Source: Myxococcaceae bacterium (GTDB lineage: Bacteria; Myxococcota_A; Polyangia; Polyangiales; Ga0077539). Taken from it: DNA of 64,000 bases. Both the position numbers and the translations under genes were made by a program. The DNA is taken from contig SCUS01000041.1 of assembly GCA_004297725.1 (NCBI GenBank), positions 62,001 to 126,000 of the forward strand, given 5' to 3'. Shown here in pieces: positions 29,920 through 39,247 of the stretch (position 1 is its first letter; every line of letters begins with the position of its first letter). The notes below the pieces were generated by a model that searched no databases, was not told the origin of the DNA, and worked only from the letters and a program-made list of their open reading frames with translations.

Positions 29920-30790
29920 GCAGCGAGTGGAGGAGCAGCGCCCCCGCGGTGGCCCCGAGCACGGGGTTGAGCGGGCGCCCCTCCACCGTCGCGACCTTGC
30001 GGGAGAGGGCGACCGCCATCGGCAGCGTGAGGAGCGGGAGCAGCATCCACGGAGCGCGGCGAGAGGCGGCCAGCGCGACCGGGACCGCGAGCGCGGCGGC
30101 CCAGCAGGCCAGGTACTCCGCGACCCCGAAGCGACGGCCGAAGCGCACGACGACGGTGCGCTTGCCCGCGCGCACGTCGGTGACGTGGTCGCGGACGTTG
30201 TTGACCACCAGCACCGCCGTGGCGAGGGCACCCACCGGGACCGCGAGCGCCAGGGCCAGCGCGGGGACGTGGCCGAGCGCGACGAAGGCGGTGCCCCCGA
30301 CGGCGACGAGGCCGAAGAAGACGAAGACGAAGACGTCGCCCAGGCCGTTGTACCCGAGGGGGTAGGGGCCTCCCGTGTAGGCGACGCCCGAGGCGATGGA
30401 GGCCACGCCGATGGCCACGATGGGCCAGCCCGCGACCGCCGTGAGGTACACGCCCGCGGCGGTGGCGAGCGCGAAGGAGGCGACCATCCCGGCGCGCACC
30501 TGCGAGGGGCTGAGCAGCCCCGCCTGGGTGACCCGGGTGGGCCCGAGGCGGTCGGCGGTGTCGGCGCCCTTCTCGAAGTCGAAGACGTCGTTGGCGAGGT
30601 TGGTCCCCACCTGGATGAACATCGCCCCGAGGAGCGCCGCGACGACGGCGCCCCAGCGGTAGCCCGCTGCCCCGGAGGCCCGCCACGCCGCCGCGGCGCC
30701 GACCATCACGGGGGAGAGCGCGGCGGTGAGCGTCGCGGGGCGCGTCGCGAGGAGCCAGACGCGAGGGAGCGAGGGCGCGGGGTCTGTCAC
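29891..30790 (-). CDS. menA: 1,4-dihydroxy-2-naphthoate polyprenyltransferase (MenA)
   Basis: A 299-residue UbiA-superfamily membrane enzyme with about eight or nine helices. It joins the polyprenyl tail to DHNA, making demethylmenaquinone. The first Asp-rich motif [15 protein letters not shown] binds the prenyl diphosphate through Mg2+; the second region is [16 protein letters not shown]. The N-terminal [19 protein letters not shown] is typical MenA. The GTG at 30790 lies five bases after the ubiE/menG stop, with no other in-frame start before the first helix. It is the last gene of the six-gene quinone/isoprenoid operon. Confidence 0.94.
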   Translation of the reverse strand: MTDPAPSLPRVWLLATRPATLTAALSPVMVGAAAAWRASGAAGYRWGAVVAALLGAMFIQVGTNLANDVFDFEKGADTADRLGPTRVTQAGLLSPSQVRAGMVASFALATAAGVYLTAVAGWPIVAIGVASIASGVAYTGGPYPLGYNGLGDVFVFVFFGLVAVGGTAFVALGHVPALALALAVPVGALATAVLVVNNVRDHVTDVRAGKRTVVVRFGRRFGVAEYLACWAAALAVPVALAASRRAPWMLLPLLTLPMAVALSRKVATVEGRPLNPVLGATAGALLLHSLLTVAGLLLG

Positions 30791-30795
30791 GGGCG

Positions 30796-31524
30796 CTACT
30801 TCGTGGCGTCGCGCACGCCCACGTAGAGGTGCACCACGCCGAAGGTCATGGGCTCCGCGCGCTCGACCCGGAGGCCGCTCGCGCGCATCGTCTCGGCGAA
30901 CTCCTCCGCCGGGGGAAAGGCCGCGATGGAGCGCTGGAGGTAGCGGTACTCCCACGCCCCGGAGAGCAGCGCCCCCAGCGTCGGAACCACGTGGTGGATG
31001 TGCACCCTCGCGAGGGTCCCGAGCAGGCCGCGCCTCGGCTCGCTCAGCTCCAGGATCGCCACGCGACCTCCGGGCTTGAGCGCCCTGGCCATCTCCCGCA
31101 GCGCCTTCGGCCGGTCGACCACGTTGCGGATGCCGAAGGCCATGCTGATGCCGTCGACGCTGCCGTCCTCGGCGTCGATGTGCTCGGCGTCCCCGCGCCG
31201 CAGCTTCACCCTCGCGCCCAGAGCCGCCGAGGCGACCTTGCGCTCCCCCTCGGCGAGCATCCCCGCGGAGGGGTCGATGCCCTCCACGCTCACCTCCGGG
31301 TGGCGGCGGGCGATCATCATCGCGAGGTCGCCGGTGCCCGTCGCGAGGTCGAGCACCCTCGCCCCAGGCTTGAGCGCCAGCGCGTCCACCGTGCGGCGCC
31401 GCCAGCGCTGGTCGATGCCCAGCGAGATGATCCGGTTCATGAGGTCGTAGCGGGCGGCGATGCGGTCGAACATCTCGCCGCTGCCGCCGCGCGGGTCGAC
31501 CGCCAGCGTCTTCACTTCGTCCAT
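30796..31524 (-). CDS. ubiE: Demethylmenaquinone methyltransferase (UbiE/MenG)
   Basis: A 242-residue class I SAM-dependent methyltransferase. It shows the UbiE signatures [21 protein letters not shown] and [19 protein letters not shown], the SAM loop [12 protein letters not shown] (motif I) and [18 protein letters not shown]. It methylates demethylmenaquinone to menaquinone, the final step. The ATG at 31524 has GGAGG seven bases upstream and lies inside the last 13 bases of the HMG-CoA reductase gene, so translation is coupled. menA follows directly, so the two last steps of the pathway are adjacent. Confidence 0.95.
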   Translation of the reverse strand: MDEVKTLAVDPRGGSGEMFDRIAARYDLMNRIISLGIDQRWRRRTVDALALKPGARVLDLATGTGDLAMMIARRHPEVSVEGIDPSAGMLAEGERKVASAALGARVKLRRGDAEHIDAEDGSVDGISMAFGIRNVVDRPKALREMARALKPGGRVAILELSEPRRGLLGTLARVHIHHVVPTLGALLSGAWEYRYLQRSIAAFPPAEEFAETMRASGLRVERAEPMTFGVVHLYVGVRDATK

Positions 31525-32699
31525 GTCCCTGCCTCCGGCTCCGCGGCCTCCTCCTTGCGATGGTGCAGCCGCATGTGCCCCCGCTGGATCCCCTCGCCCG
31601 CGAGCGCCCGCAGCGCCGCCAGGTTGGACGCGAGCCCCACGCTCGCCAGCACCACCGCGAGCTGCTTCGCGTCCGCGACGCGCACCAGCTCGAAGGCCGC
31701 CCGCACGCCCGCGTGGGCCCGCGTCGACCCGCCGACGGTGCCCACCGCCAGCGGCAGCTCGGCCTCTCCGCGAAGGCCCCCAGGGATACGCTTCCAGGTA
31801 CTCAGCGGGCGGTACCCGCCGCCGGTCGCGGCCCACGCGTGGGCGCCCGCCTCGATGGAGCGCCAGTCCTGGCCGAGCGCCACCGCGGCGGCGTCGAGGC
31901 CGTTCATGAAGCCCTTGTTGTGGGTGCACGCGCGAAACGGGTCGAGCGACGCGAAGCGGCTCGCCCGCGCGATGCCGTCGGCGACGGCGGCGCCGCCCAC
32001 CGCCTCGTCGGTGACCTCGCAGCGCACGCTCACCCTGCGCCGCGAGGGCAGGTTGCTCAGGATGCGCAGGCCGATGAGCCCGCCGACCAGCTCGTGCAGC
32101 GCCGGGGCGATGGCCTCGGCCACGGTGTCGACCATGTTGGCCCCCATCGCGTCGCCCACGTCGACGTAGACGTGCACCACCAGCACCCCTTCGGCCGCGT
32201 CGAGCACCCGCACGTCGAGGTCGCGGCAGCCGTAGCCCCGCTCCACCATGCGAGGGATCGCCTCGTCGCCGAGCCGCAGGATCGCCTCCCGGTGCGCCAT
32301 CACCCTCGCGGCCGCGCCCTCCGGGTCGGGCGCGCCGTCGAACTGCACCTGCCCCGTCATGATGGCCGCCGTCGCGTGGCCGTGAAACCCGCCGGACTCG
32401 CGCACCATCCGCGCCGCGTTGGACGCCGCGGCCACCACCGAGGCCTCCTCGACGGCCATCGGCACCACGTGCTCGACGCCGTTGACCAGGAAGTTGAGCC
32501 CCACGCCGAGCGGCAGCCCGTGCACGCCGATGACGTTCTCGCTCATCCGGTCGGCGGCCTCGAGGGAGAGCCCGCCGCCGTCGTCCTCGAAGAAGCTGCG
32601 CAGCTCGCCCGCGACGCCCGCGTGCTCGGAGAGCGCGTCGAGGCGCTGGGCGACGCTGCCGCGGTAGAACCCGCTGATCCTGCTGGTGTACACGGTCAT
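31512..32699 (-). CDS. mvaA: Class II hydroxymethylglutaryl-CoA reductase
   Basis: A 395-residue enzyme that interconverts HMG-CoA and mevalonate. Class II marks are [21 protein letters not shown] at about 54-74 (catalytic Glu), [10 protein letters not shown] at 183-192 (coenzyme site), THNKG with Lys 262, NGLDAA with the catalytic Asp 269, GTVGG at 320-324, and the C-terminal GHMRLHHRK with catalytic His 375. No membrane segment is present. It starts two bases after the DAHP synthase stop with GGAGG seven bases upstream. In this operon it should work biosynthetically, feeding the mevalonate route to the isoprenoid tail, although some class II enzymes are degradative. Confidence 0.95.
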   Translation of the reverse strand: MTVYTSRISGFYRGSVAQRLDALSEHAGVAGELRSFFEDDGGGLSLEAADRMSENVIGVHGLPLGVGLNFLVNGVEHVVPMAVEEASVVAAASNAARMVRESGGFHGHATAAIMTGQVQFDGAPDPEGAAARVMAHREAILRLGDEAIPRMVERGYGCRDLDVRVLDAAEGVLVVHVYVDVGDAMGANMVDTVAEAIAPALHELVGGLIGLRILSNLPSRRRVSVRCEVTDEAVGGAAVADGIARASRFASLDPFRACTHNKGFMNGLDAAAVALGQDWRSIEAGAHAWAATGGGYRPLSTWKRIPGGLRGEAELPLAVGTVGGSTRAHAGVRAAFELVRVADAKQLAVVLASVGLASNLAALRALAGEGIQRGHMRLHHRKEEAAEPEAGTWTK

Positions 32700-32701
32700 C
32701 G

Positions 32702-33688
32702 CTACGCCTCCGCCGATCCCGAGCGGAGCGACGCCATCACGGTGCTGAACTCCGCCGGCATGAGCGCCTGCGGCCCGTCGGAGAGCGCGCGCCCGGGGTC
32801 GTCGTGGGTCTCCAGCATCACCCCCGCGGCGCCCGCCGCGAGGCCCGCGCGCGCCAGCGGCAGCACCAGATCCCGGCGCCCGGTGGCGTGCGACGGGTCG
32901 ACCACCACCGGGAGGTGATGGACGTGCGCGAGCAGCGCCACCGCCCCGAGGTCGAGCAGGTTGCGCGTCGCGTGGTCGAAGCCCCGGATGCCGCGCTCGC
33001 AGTAGATCACCCCCGCGGCGCCGTGCTCCAGCAGGTACTCGCCCGCCAGCAGCCACTCGTCCACCGTGGCGCTCATCGCGCGCTTGAGCATCACCGGCCG
33101 CCCGGTTCGTCCGATGGCCTTGAGCAGCGAGAAGTTCTGCATGTTGCGAGAGCCCACCTGCACCAGGTCGGCGTACTCGGCCACCAGCGTCACGTCGGCC
33201 TCGCCCAGCGCCTCGGTCACCACCCGCAGCCCGTTGGCCTCCGCCGCGCGGCGCATCCAGCGCAGCGCCACCTCGCCGTGCCCCTGGAAGGCGTAGGGCG
33301 ACGAGCGGGGCTTGAAGGCCCCTCCCCGAAGGAGCTGTGCGCCCGCGGCCGCCACGCGCGCCGCGACGGCGTCGATCTGCGACTCGGACTCCACCGCGCA
33401 GGGCCCGGCCATGAAGACCCGGGAGGCCCCGCCGACCACCACGCCGCGGACGTCGACCGTCGACGGCGAGGCGTCCACCCGGGGGTGCGCCGAGGCGGGC
33501 GAGACCACCGAGGCGACCCCGGGGATGCGCAGCAGGTCGGTGGCCTCGACGGCCGAAGAGGCCGAGGAGACCGAGAAGTGGCTCACGCGGCGGCTGCCGT
33601 CGTGGAGCGCGGTGACCCAGAGTCCCGCGGCGACGAGCGCGCGCTTGACCAGGTCGGTGTCTGCGTCCGGAGCGAGCTGGATGATCAT
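32702..33688 (-). CDS. aroF: 3-deoxy-7-phosphoheptulonate (DAHP) synthase, type I-beta
   Basis: A 328-residue enzyme that condenses PEP and erythrose-4-phosphate, the first step of the shikimate route to chorismate. The N-terminal 70 residues ([20 protein letters not shown]) form the ferredoxin-like regulatory domain found in the Thermotoga-type enzyme. The barrel has [65 protein letters not shown] and [12 protein letters not shown]. The ATG at 33688 is preferred to a GTG five codons earlier because it begins the family N-terminus. In this operon it would supply chorismate for the naphthoquinone ring; feedback by aromatic amino acids is typical of the family. Confidence 0.95.
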   Translation of the reverse strand: MIIQLAPDADTDLVKRALVAAGLWVTALHDGSRRVSHFSVSSASSAVEATDLLRIPGVASVVSPASAHPRVDASPSTVDVRGVVVGGASRVFMAGPCAVESESQIDAVAARVAAAGAQLLRGGAFKPRSSPYAFQGHGEVALRWMRRAAEANGLRVVTEALGEADVTLVAEYADLVQVGSRNMQNFSLLKAIGRTGRPVMLKRAMSATVDEWLLAGEYLLEHGAAGVIYCERGIRGFDHATRNLLDLGAVALLAHVHHLPVVVDPSHATGRRDLVLPLARAGLAAGAAGVMLETHDDPGRALSDGPQALMPAEFSTVMASLRSGSAEA

Positions 33689-33702
33689 GCAGGGAGCTCC
33701 CA

Positions 33703-34764
33703 CTACTTCCTTCGATCCACGAGGGCGGCGGCGACGTCGCTGAGCGCGTCGCGAGCGCGCCCCGGGGGCACCACCTCGAGGCAGCCGAGCGCCTCTTCGG
33801 AGAGCGACCTCGCCAGCGCGCGGGCGTCGGCCACGGCGCCGGTGTCACGGAGCGCGGCGCCGACCCGCGACGCGATGGCCTCGTCGACGTGGACGCTCGC
33901 GTCCGCCACCACCCCGCGGAGCCACTGCCCGAAGACCGCGTCGCGCTCGACCGCCAGCAGCAGGGGGTAGGTGATCTTTCCCTCGCGCAGGTCGCCGAAG
34001 AGCGACTTGCCCACCACCGAGGCGTCGCCCGCCACGTCGAGCACGTCGTCCATCACCTGGAACGCCACGCCCACCAGGCGCCCGTACCGCTCCATCGCCT
34101 CCGCGGCCGGGGCGTCGAGGCGCCCGGCGCGGGCGCCCGCGGCCATCGCCCAGCGGAAGAGCGACGCGGTCTTGCCCTCGACCACCTCGAAGTACGACGA
34201 CCTCGCCGGGACGGTGCCGCGCAGCGCGAGCTGCAGGGCCTCGGCGCCGAGGAGCTGGTCGAGCGTGTCGAGCGCCCGGTCGAGCAGGTCGAGGTGACCG
34301 GTCGAGCGGATGCGACGCAGCGCCTCCACCAGCAGCCAGTCGCCCGCGTAGATCGACGCGATGTTGCCGTAGATCACCCGGGAGGTGGGCGCGCCGCGGC
34401 GGCGGTCTCCGAGGTCGACCACGTCGTCGTGGAGGAGCGTCGCGCTGTGCACCAGCTCGGCGGCGACCGCGAGGTCCCGCGCCGCCCGGTCGAAGCCCGA
34501 GCCCGCCCTCGCCGCGAGGGCCACGCAGAGCGGGCGCAGCCGCTTGCCGCCCAGGTCGAGCAGGTGGCGCGCGGCGCCGTGCATCGGGGTGTCGCCGGGC
34601 TCCAGCGAGGCGAGCGCGGCGTCGACGTCCACCAGGTCGGCGGCGATCCAGAGCCGGAGCTCAGCGAGGCGCGACGTGAGGCCGTCCTCGACGTGCGGGG
34701 CGGTCACCTCCTCCACGCGCCGTAACGTCCCGGCAGCGGGCTTCGTGCTGAGCACGGTGTTCAT
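33703..34764 (-). CDS. Polyprenyl diphosphate synthase (trans, long chain)
   Basis: A 353-residue all-helical trans-prenyltransferase. Seen are GGKRLRP, the first Asp-rich motif DDVVD at 113-117, a lysine-bearing [14 protein letters not shown], and the second Asp-rich motif DDVLD at 239-243. Residues four and five before the first motif are small or aliphatic rather than aromatic, which favours a long product such as an octaprenyl-type tail (inference). The first 30 residues are an extra N-terminal extension. The start overlaps the regulator stop by four bases (ATGA). It makes the side chain that MenA, five genes down the same operon, would attach. Confidence 0.93.
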   Translation of the reverse strand: MNTVLSTKPAAGTLRRVEEVTAPHVEDGLTSRLAELRLWIAADLVDVDAALASLEPGDTPMHGAARHLLDLGGKRLRPLCVALAARAGSGFDRAARDLAVAAELVHSATLLHDDVVDLGDRRRGAPTSRVIYGNIASIYAGDWLLVEALRRIRSTGHLDLLDRALDTLDQLLGAEALQLALRGTVPARSSYFEVVEGKTASLFRWAMAAGARAGRLDAPAAEAMERYGRLVGVAFQVMDDVLDVAGDASVVGKSLFGDLREGKITYPLLLAVERDAVFGQWLRGVVADASVHVDEAIASRVGAALRDTGAVADARALARSLSEEALGCLEVVPPGRARDALSDVAAALVDRRK

Positions 34765-35324
34765 CCCTTCCGACCCTTCCCCGCCGCGGCGGCGGTCACC
34801 TGGCGACCCAGCGCCAGCAGATTCCCGAACTCTCCGAAGTCCACCCGGCGCGACGCCAGGAAGGACTCGATCACCGTCTCCGCCATGGTCGCGAAGTTCA
34901 TCAGCCGGCCGAGGCGCTCGATGCGCGCCCGCGAGGCCGCCCCGCTCCCGGTGCGCTTCAGCACCGCCTGCGCCCGGCCCAGCCGCTCGCGCACGCTCAC
35001 CGCCAGGAAGCGCTCCCGCTCGTGAACGACCTTGGAGATCATCTTCCAGAAGTCCGTCTCCGCCTCGAAGAAGTCACGGCGCTCGCCGGGGATCCACACC
35101 TTGCGCACGACCCCCCAGCGCTGGAGCTCGGTGAGCGTCGTGCTCACCGCCCCGGCGGACATCTGCAGCCGCTCGCCGAGCTCCGCCGCGGGCAGCGCGT
35201 CGCCGTGCAGGTAGAGCATCGTCCACGTGCGCCCCAGGGCCTTGCGGAAGCCCCAGTGCTCGATCACGTCGCCGATCGCATCGGCGGCCAGCAGCTCGGC
35301 TTCGTTCTCGGTCGTAGGCTCCAT
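34761..35324 (-). CDS. GbsR/MarR-type transcriptional regulator
   Basis: A 187-residue DNA-binding protein. Winged-helix text runs from about 25 to 100: GRTWTMLYLHGDALPAAELG, LQMSAGAVSTTLTELQRWGV, RKVWIPGERRDFFEAETDFW. This is close to the GbsR branch of MarR-like regulators. The C-terminal half is helical (dimerisation). It is the first gene of the six-gene operon, and a perfect palindrome lies 15 bases before its ATG, at the predicted promoter, so autoregulation is likely. The effector could be an isoprenoid, quinone or aromatic intermediate, but nothing in the sequence tells which. Confidence 0.9.
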   Translation of the reverse strand: MEPTTENEAELLAADAIGDVIEHWGFRKALGRTWTMLYLHGDALPAAELGERLQMSAGAVSTTLTELQRWGVVRKVWIPGERRDFFEAETDFWKMISKVVHERERFLAVSVRERLGRAQAVLKRTGSGAASRARIERLGRLMNFATMAETVIESFLASRRVDFGEFGNLLALGRQVTAAAAGKGRKG

Positions 35325-35339
35325 TTCCTCGCCCCTGAA

Positions 35340-35359
35340 CTTTCAGAAACTTCTGAAAG
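35340..35359. promoter_or_regulatory. Perfect 20-bp palindromic operator (9-2-9)
   Basis: CTTTCAGAA, two bases, TTCTGAAAG: a perfect inverted repeat in an otherwise very GC-rich region. It begins one base downstream of the predicted -10 and covers the expected transcription start of the regulator-menaquinone operon. This is the position for a repressor, most simply the GbsR-type protein encoded immediately downstream. Confidence 0.75.
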
Positions 35360-35360
35360 C

Positions 35361-35389
35361 TCAATAGACTCTGACGCCTCACGGGTCAA
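35361..35389 (-). promoter_or_regulatory. Promoter of the regulator/isoprenoid/menaquinone operon
   Basis: Read on the minus strand: TTGACC (35384-35389), 17-base spacer, TATTGA (35361-35366). The start site would fall inside the adjoining palindrome. The operon reads on to menA at 29891. Confidence 0.5.
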
Positions 35390-35428
35390 GGCCGCCATGG
35401 CTCCCGCTCTGATACCCTCCCCCGCCGC

Positions 35429-37525
35429 ATGGACGACCCCGCGGCCTCCCGCACCTACGCGCGCACGGCGCTGGCCGCCCTGCTGCTGGCCACCGCGCTG
35501 ACCTTCGCTCCGGGCCTGCGCAACGGCTTCGTCTGGGACGACGTCCAGCTCATCGTCGCCAACGCCGCGCCCCTCTCGCTGGACACCCTCCGCGACGCCT
35601 TCGGCCGTCACTTCTGGGACACCGCGGGCTTCACCCTCTCCGGCCGCGCCCATTTCTACCGCCCGGTGGTGACCCTCGCCTACGCCCTCACCCGCGCCCT
35701 CTTCGGCGCCGGCCCCCTGGGCTTCCACCTGCTCAACCTCGCGGCGCACCTCGCGGTGGTCGCGCTGGCCTTCGACCACGTCCGCCGCCGGCTCGACCCC
35801 GACGGCCGCTCGCCGATGGCCCCGGTCGCCTCGGCCGTCGCCGTGGCCGCCTTCGCGCTGCACCCCGGCCGCGCGGAGAGCGTCGCCTGGGCCTCCGGGG
35901 CGCCCGACCTCTGGGCCGCGCTGCTGCTCCTGCTGGCGCTGCGCCTCGACCCCTCGCGTCGCCCGCTCCCCGCCGCGCTCGCCTTCGCCCTCGCGCTGCT
36001 CTCCAAGGAGTCCGTGGCCTTCGTCCCCGCCGCGCTCGCGGTCGACGCGCTCTGCCTCCGCCCGGCCTCCGAGCGCCGCCCCCACCTGCGCGGCGCCGCG
36101 GTGCTCTTCGCCGTGCTGCTCGCCGTGCTCGCCCTCCGCGCGCTGGTGCTCCCCCGCGGCACCCTCCAGGTCGGCGCGCCCCTCGCCGCGGCCTCCCGGG
36201 TGCTCGCCTCGCTGGGCCACCTCCTCGCCCGCACCTTCGCCCCGTGGCCCCTCACGGTCTGGTCGTCGCGCATCGCCCTCGACGCCCGCAGCGCGCCCGT
36301 CTACCCGGCGCGCGACGTGGCGCTCGGCCTCGCCTTCGTCCTCTCGGCGCTGGGCGTCGCCGTCGCGGCCCGTCGCTCCCCGGCGCTGCGCCCCTTCGCG
36401 GCGGACCTCTCCTGGTTCGCGCTGGCGCTCCTCCCCGTGGCCAACCCGCTGAGCCTCGGCCTCGCCCAGCTCGTCGCCGACCGCTACCTCTACCTGCCCC
36501 ACCTGGCGCTCTCGGCGCTGCTCGCCCGACCCCTCCTGGCGCGCCTCGGGCGCTCGTCGGTGGTGACGACGCTCTCCCCGGCGCTCGCCCTTCTGGTCGC
36601 GCTCGGGGCGCTCTCCTTCGCGCACGCCCGGCACTTCCACGACGAGCTGGGCCTCTGGCGGCACGAGGTCTCCGTCGACCCGGAGAACCCCCTCGCCAGG
36701 CTCTCGCTCGCCCGCGCCATCGCCTCGCAGCGCCGCTACGGGGAGGCCCTCGCGGAGGTGCGCCGCGCCCTGCTCTCCGCCCACGCCCAGAACGCCCGCG
36801 CCGTGCAGATGGACGGGGTGCTGCTGGCGGCGGCGATCCTGCTCGACGGGCTGCCCGACGCCGACCAGCGTGGCCTCGGGAGCGTGCGCTCCTTCCTCGA
36901 CGCGCTGGGCAACCACCCGGGCCAGCCCGCGCAGCTCGACGCCGGAGGGCTACGGATGCAGCTCCTGCTGGGCCGCGACGACGCCGCGAGGGTGCGCGCC
37001 ATGTCCGCCGAGTGGGCCCTCCCGCTGGCCGAGTCGGCGCTGCGCACGCTCGCCCCGCTGGCGGCGCAGCAGCAGTTCGCCGAGGTGCAGCGGCGGCTGC
37101 CGGGACACCCCCGGGGCTACGTCGGTGCCGCCCTGGCGCTGGTGCTCCTCGACCGCCACGACGAAGCCCGCCGTGCGCTCGAGCGAGCGCCCGCCGTCGC
37201 GGCCCCGGGCGTCGCCCACGCCCTCTCGGTGCTGCGCGCGGCCCCCTGCGCCGACGACCCGGAGCACCCCCGCGAGCGCCAGGTGCGCTGCGCCCTCGCG
37301 CTCGACCTGAGGGAGCACGCGCGACGCTCGGCCCTCCAGCGACCGGAGGAGCCCTTCGACCCCGGGCTGCTCCTCGCGACGCTCACCGCGGACGTACGCG
37401 ACGGGCTCTGCCGTAGGGCCCGGCGGAGGCTCGACCAGGCGCGCACGCAGCACCCCGACTGGGACGCCGCGGAGGCCGGGAGGGTCGTGGCCTCGTGCGG
37501 GGAGTTCAGGCCCCGGGAGGAGTAA
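35429..37525 (+). CDS. GT-C type glycosyltransferase (TMTC/DUF1736-like) with TPR-like tail
   Basis: A 698-residue membrane protein. The N-terminal 420 residues have about ten helices with family marks: GFVWDDVQLI in the first periplasmic loop (the Asp pair of lipid-phosphosugar-dependent GT-C enzymes), HFYRPVVTLAYALTRALFG, HPGRAESVAWASG, LLSKESVAFV and LVADRYLYLP. Residues about 425-690 are soluble TPR-like helices (LSLARAIASQRRYGEALAEVRRAL). Related proteins transfer mannose or other sugars from polyprenyl-phosphate carriers to exported proteins. A GATACC hexamer 12 bases before the ATG and no Shine-Dalgarno suggest a leaderless start. It is divergent from the quinone operon and overlaps no neighbour. 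Donor and acceptor are unknown. Confidence 0.85.
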   Translation: MDDPAASRTYARTALAALLLATALTFAPGLRNGFVWDDVQLIVANAAPLSLDTLRDAFGRHFWDTAGFTLSGRAHFYRPVVTLAYALTRALFGAGPLGFHLLNLAAHLAVVALAFDHVRRRLDPDGRSPMAPVASAVAVAAFALHPGRAESVAWASGAPDLWAALLLLLALRLDPSRRPLPAALAFALALLSKESVAFVPAALAVDALCLRPASERRPHLRGAAVLFAVLLAVLALRALVLPRGTLQVGAPLAAASRVLASLGHLLARTFAPWPLTVWSSRIALDARSAPVYPARDVALGLAFVLSALGVAVAARRSPALRPFAADLSWFALALLPVANPLSLGLAQLVADRYLYLPHLALSALLARPLLARLGRSSVVTTLSPALALLVALGALSFAHARHFHDELGLWRHEVSVDPENPLARLSLARAIASQRRYGEALAEVRRALLSAHAQNARAVQMDGVLLAAAILLDGLPDADQRGLGSVRSFLDALGNHPGQPAQLDAGGLRMQLLLGRDDAARVRAMSAEWALPLAESALRTLAPLAAQQQFAEVQRRLPGHPRGYVGAALALVLLDRHDEARRALERAPAVAAPGVAHALSVLRAAPCADDPEHPRERQVRCALALDLREHARRSALQRPEEPFDPGLLLATLTADVRDGLCRRARRRLDQARTQHPDWDAAEAGRVVASCGEFRPREE

Positions 37526-37578
37526 TCTCCTCGGCGCTGGTCAAGCGGGCGGCGCGGGAGCGGGGTAGATTCCTGCCC

Positions 37579-39102
<1,524 letters not shown>

Positions 39103-39175
39103 CGCCTCCCTCCCCCTCCACTCTTCCATCGTCCCTTCCAGCACGCTGACCAGCGCCGGAGAGCAGTCTTGACCT

Positions 39176-39211
39176 CCATGCCGCAGGCATGGGACATCGC
39201 GCCCCTATATT
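39176..39211 (+). promoter_or_regulatory. Palindrome and -10-like box before the Cys-rich lipoprotein gene
   Basis: CCATGCC, gca, GGCATGG (39176-39192) is a perfect 7-3-7 inverted repeat. A TATATT hexamer, very AT-rich for this genome, lies at 39206-39211, 36 bases before the ATG. No good -35 stands at 17 bases, so an activator- or alternative-sigma-dependent promoter is possible. Confidence 0.4.
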
Positions 39212-39247
39212 CGCGGTTGGGTGCCGCGATGCACACACGAGGTAGCG

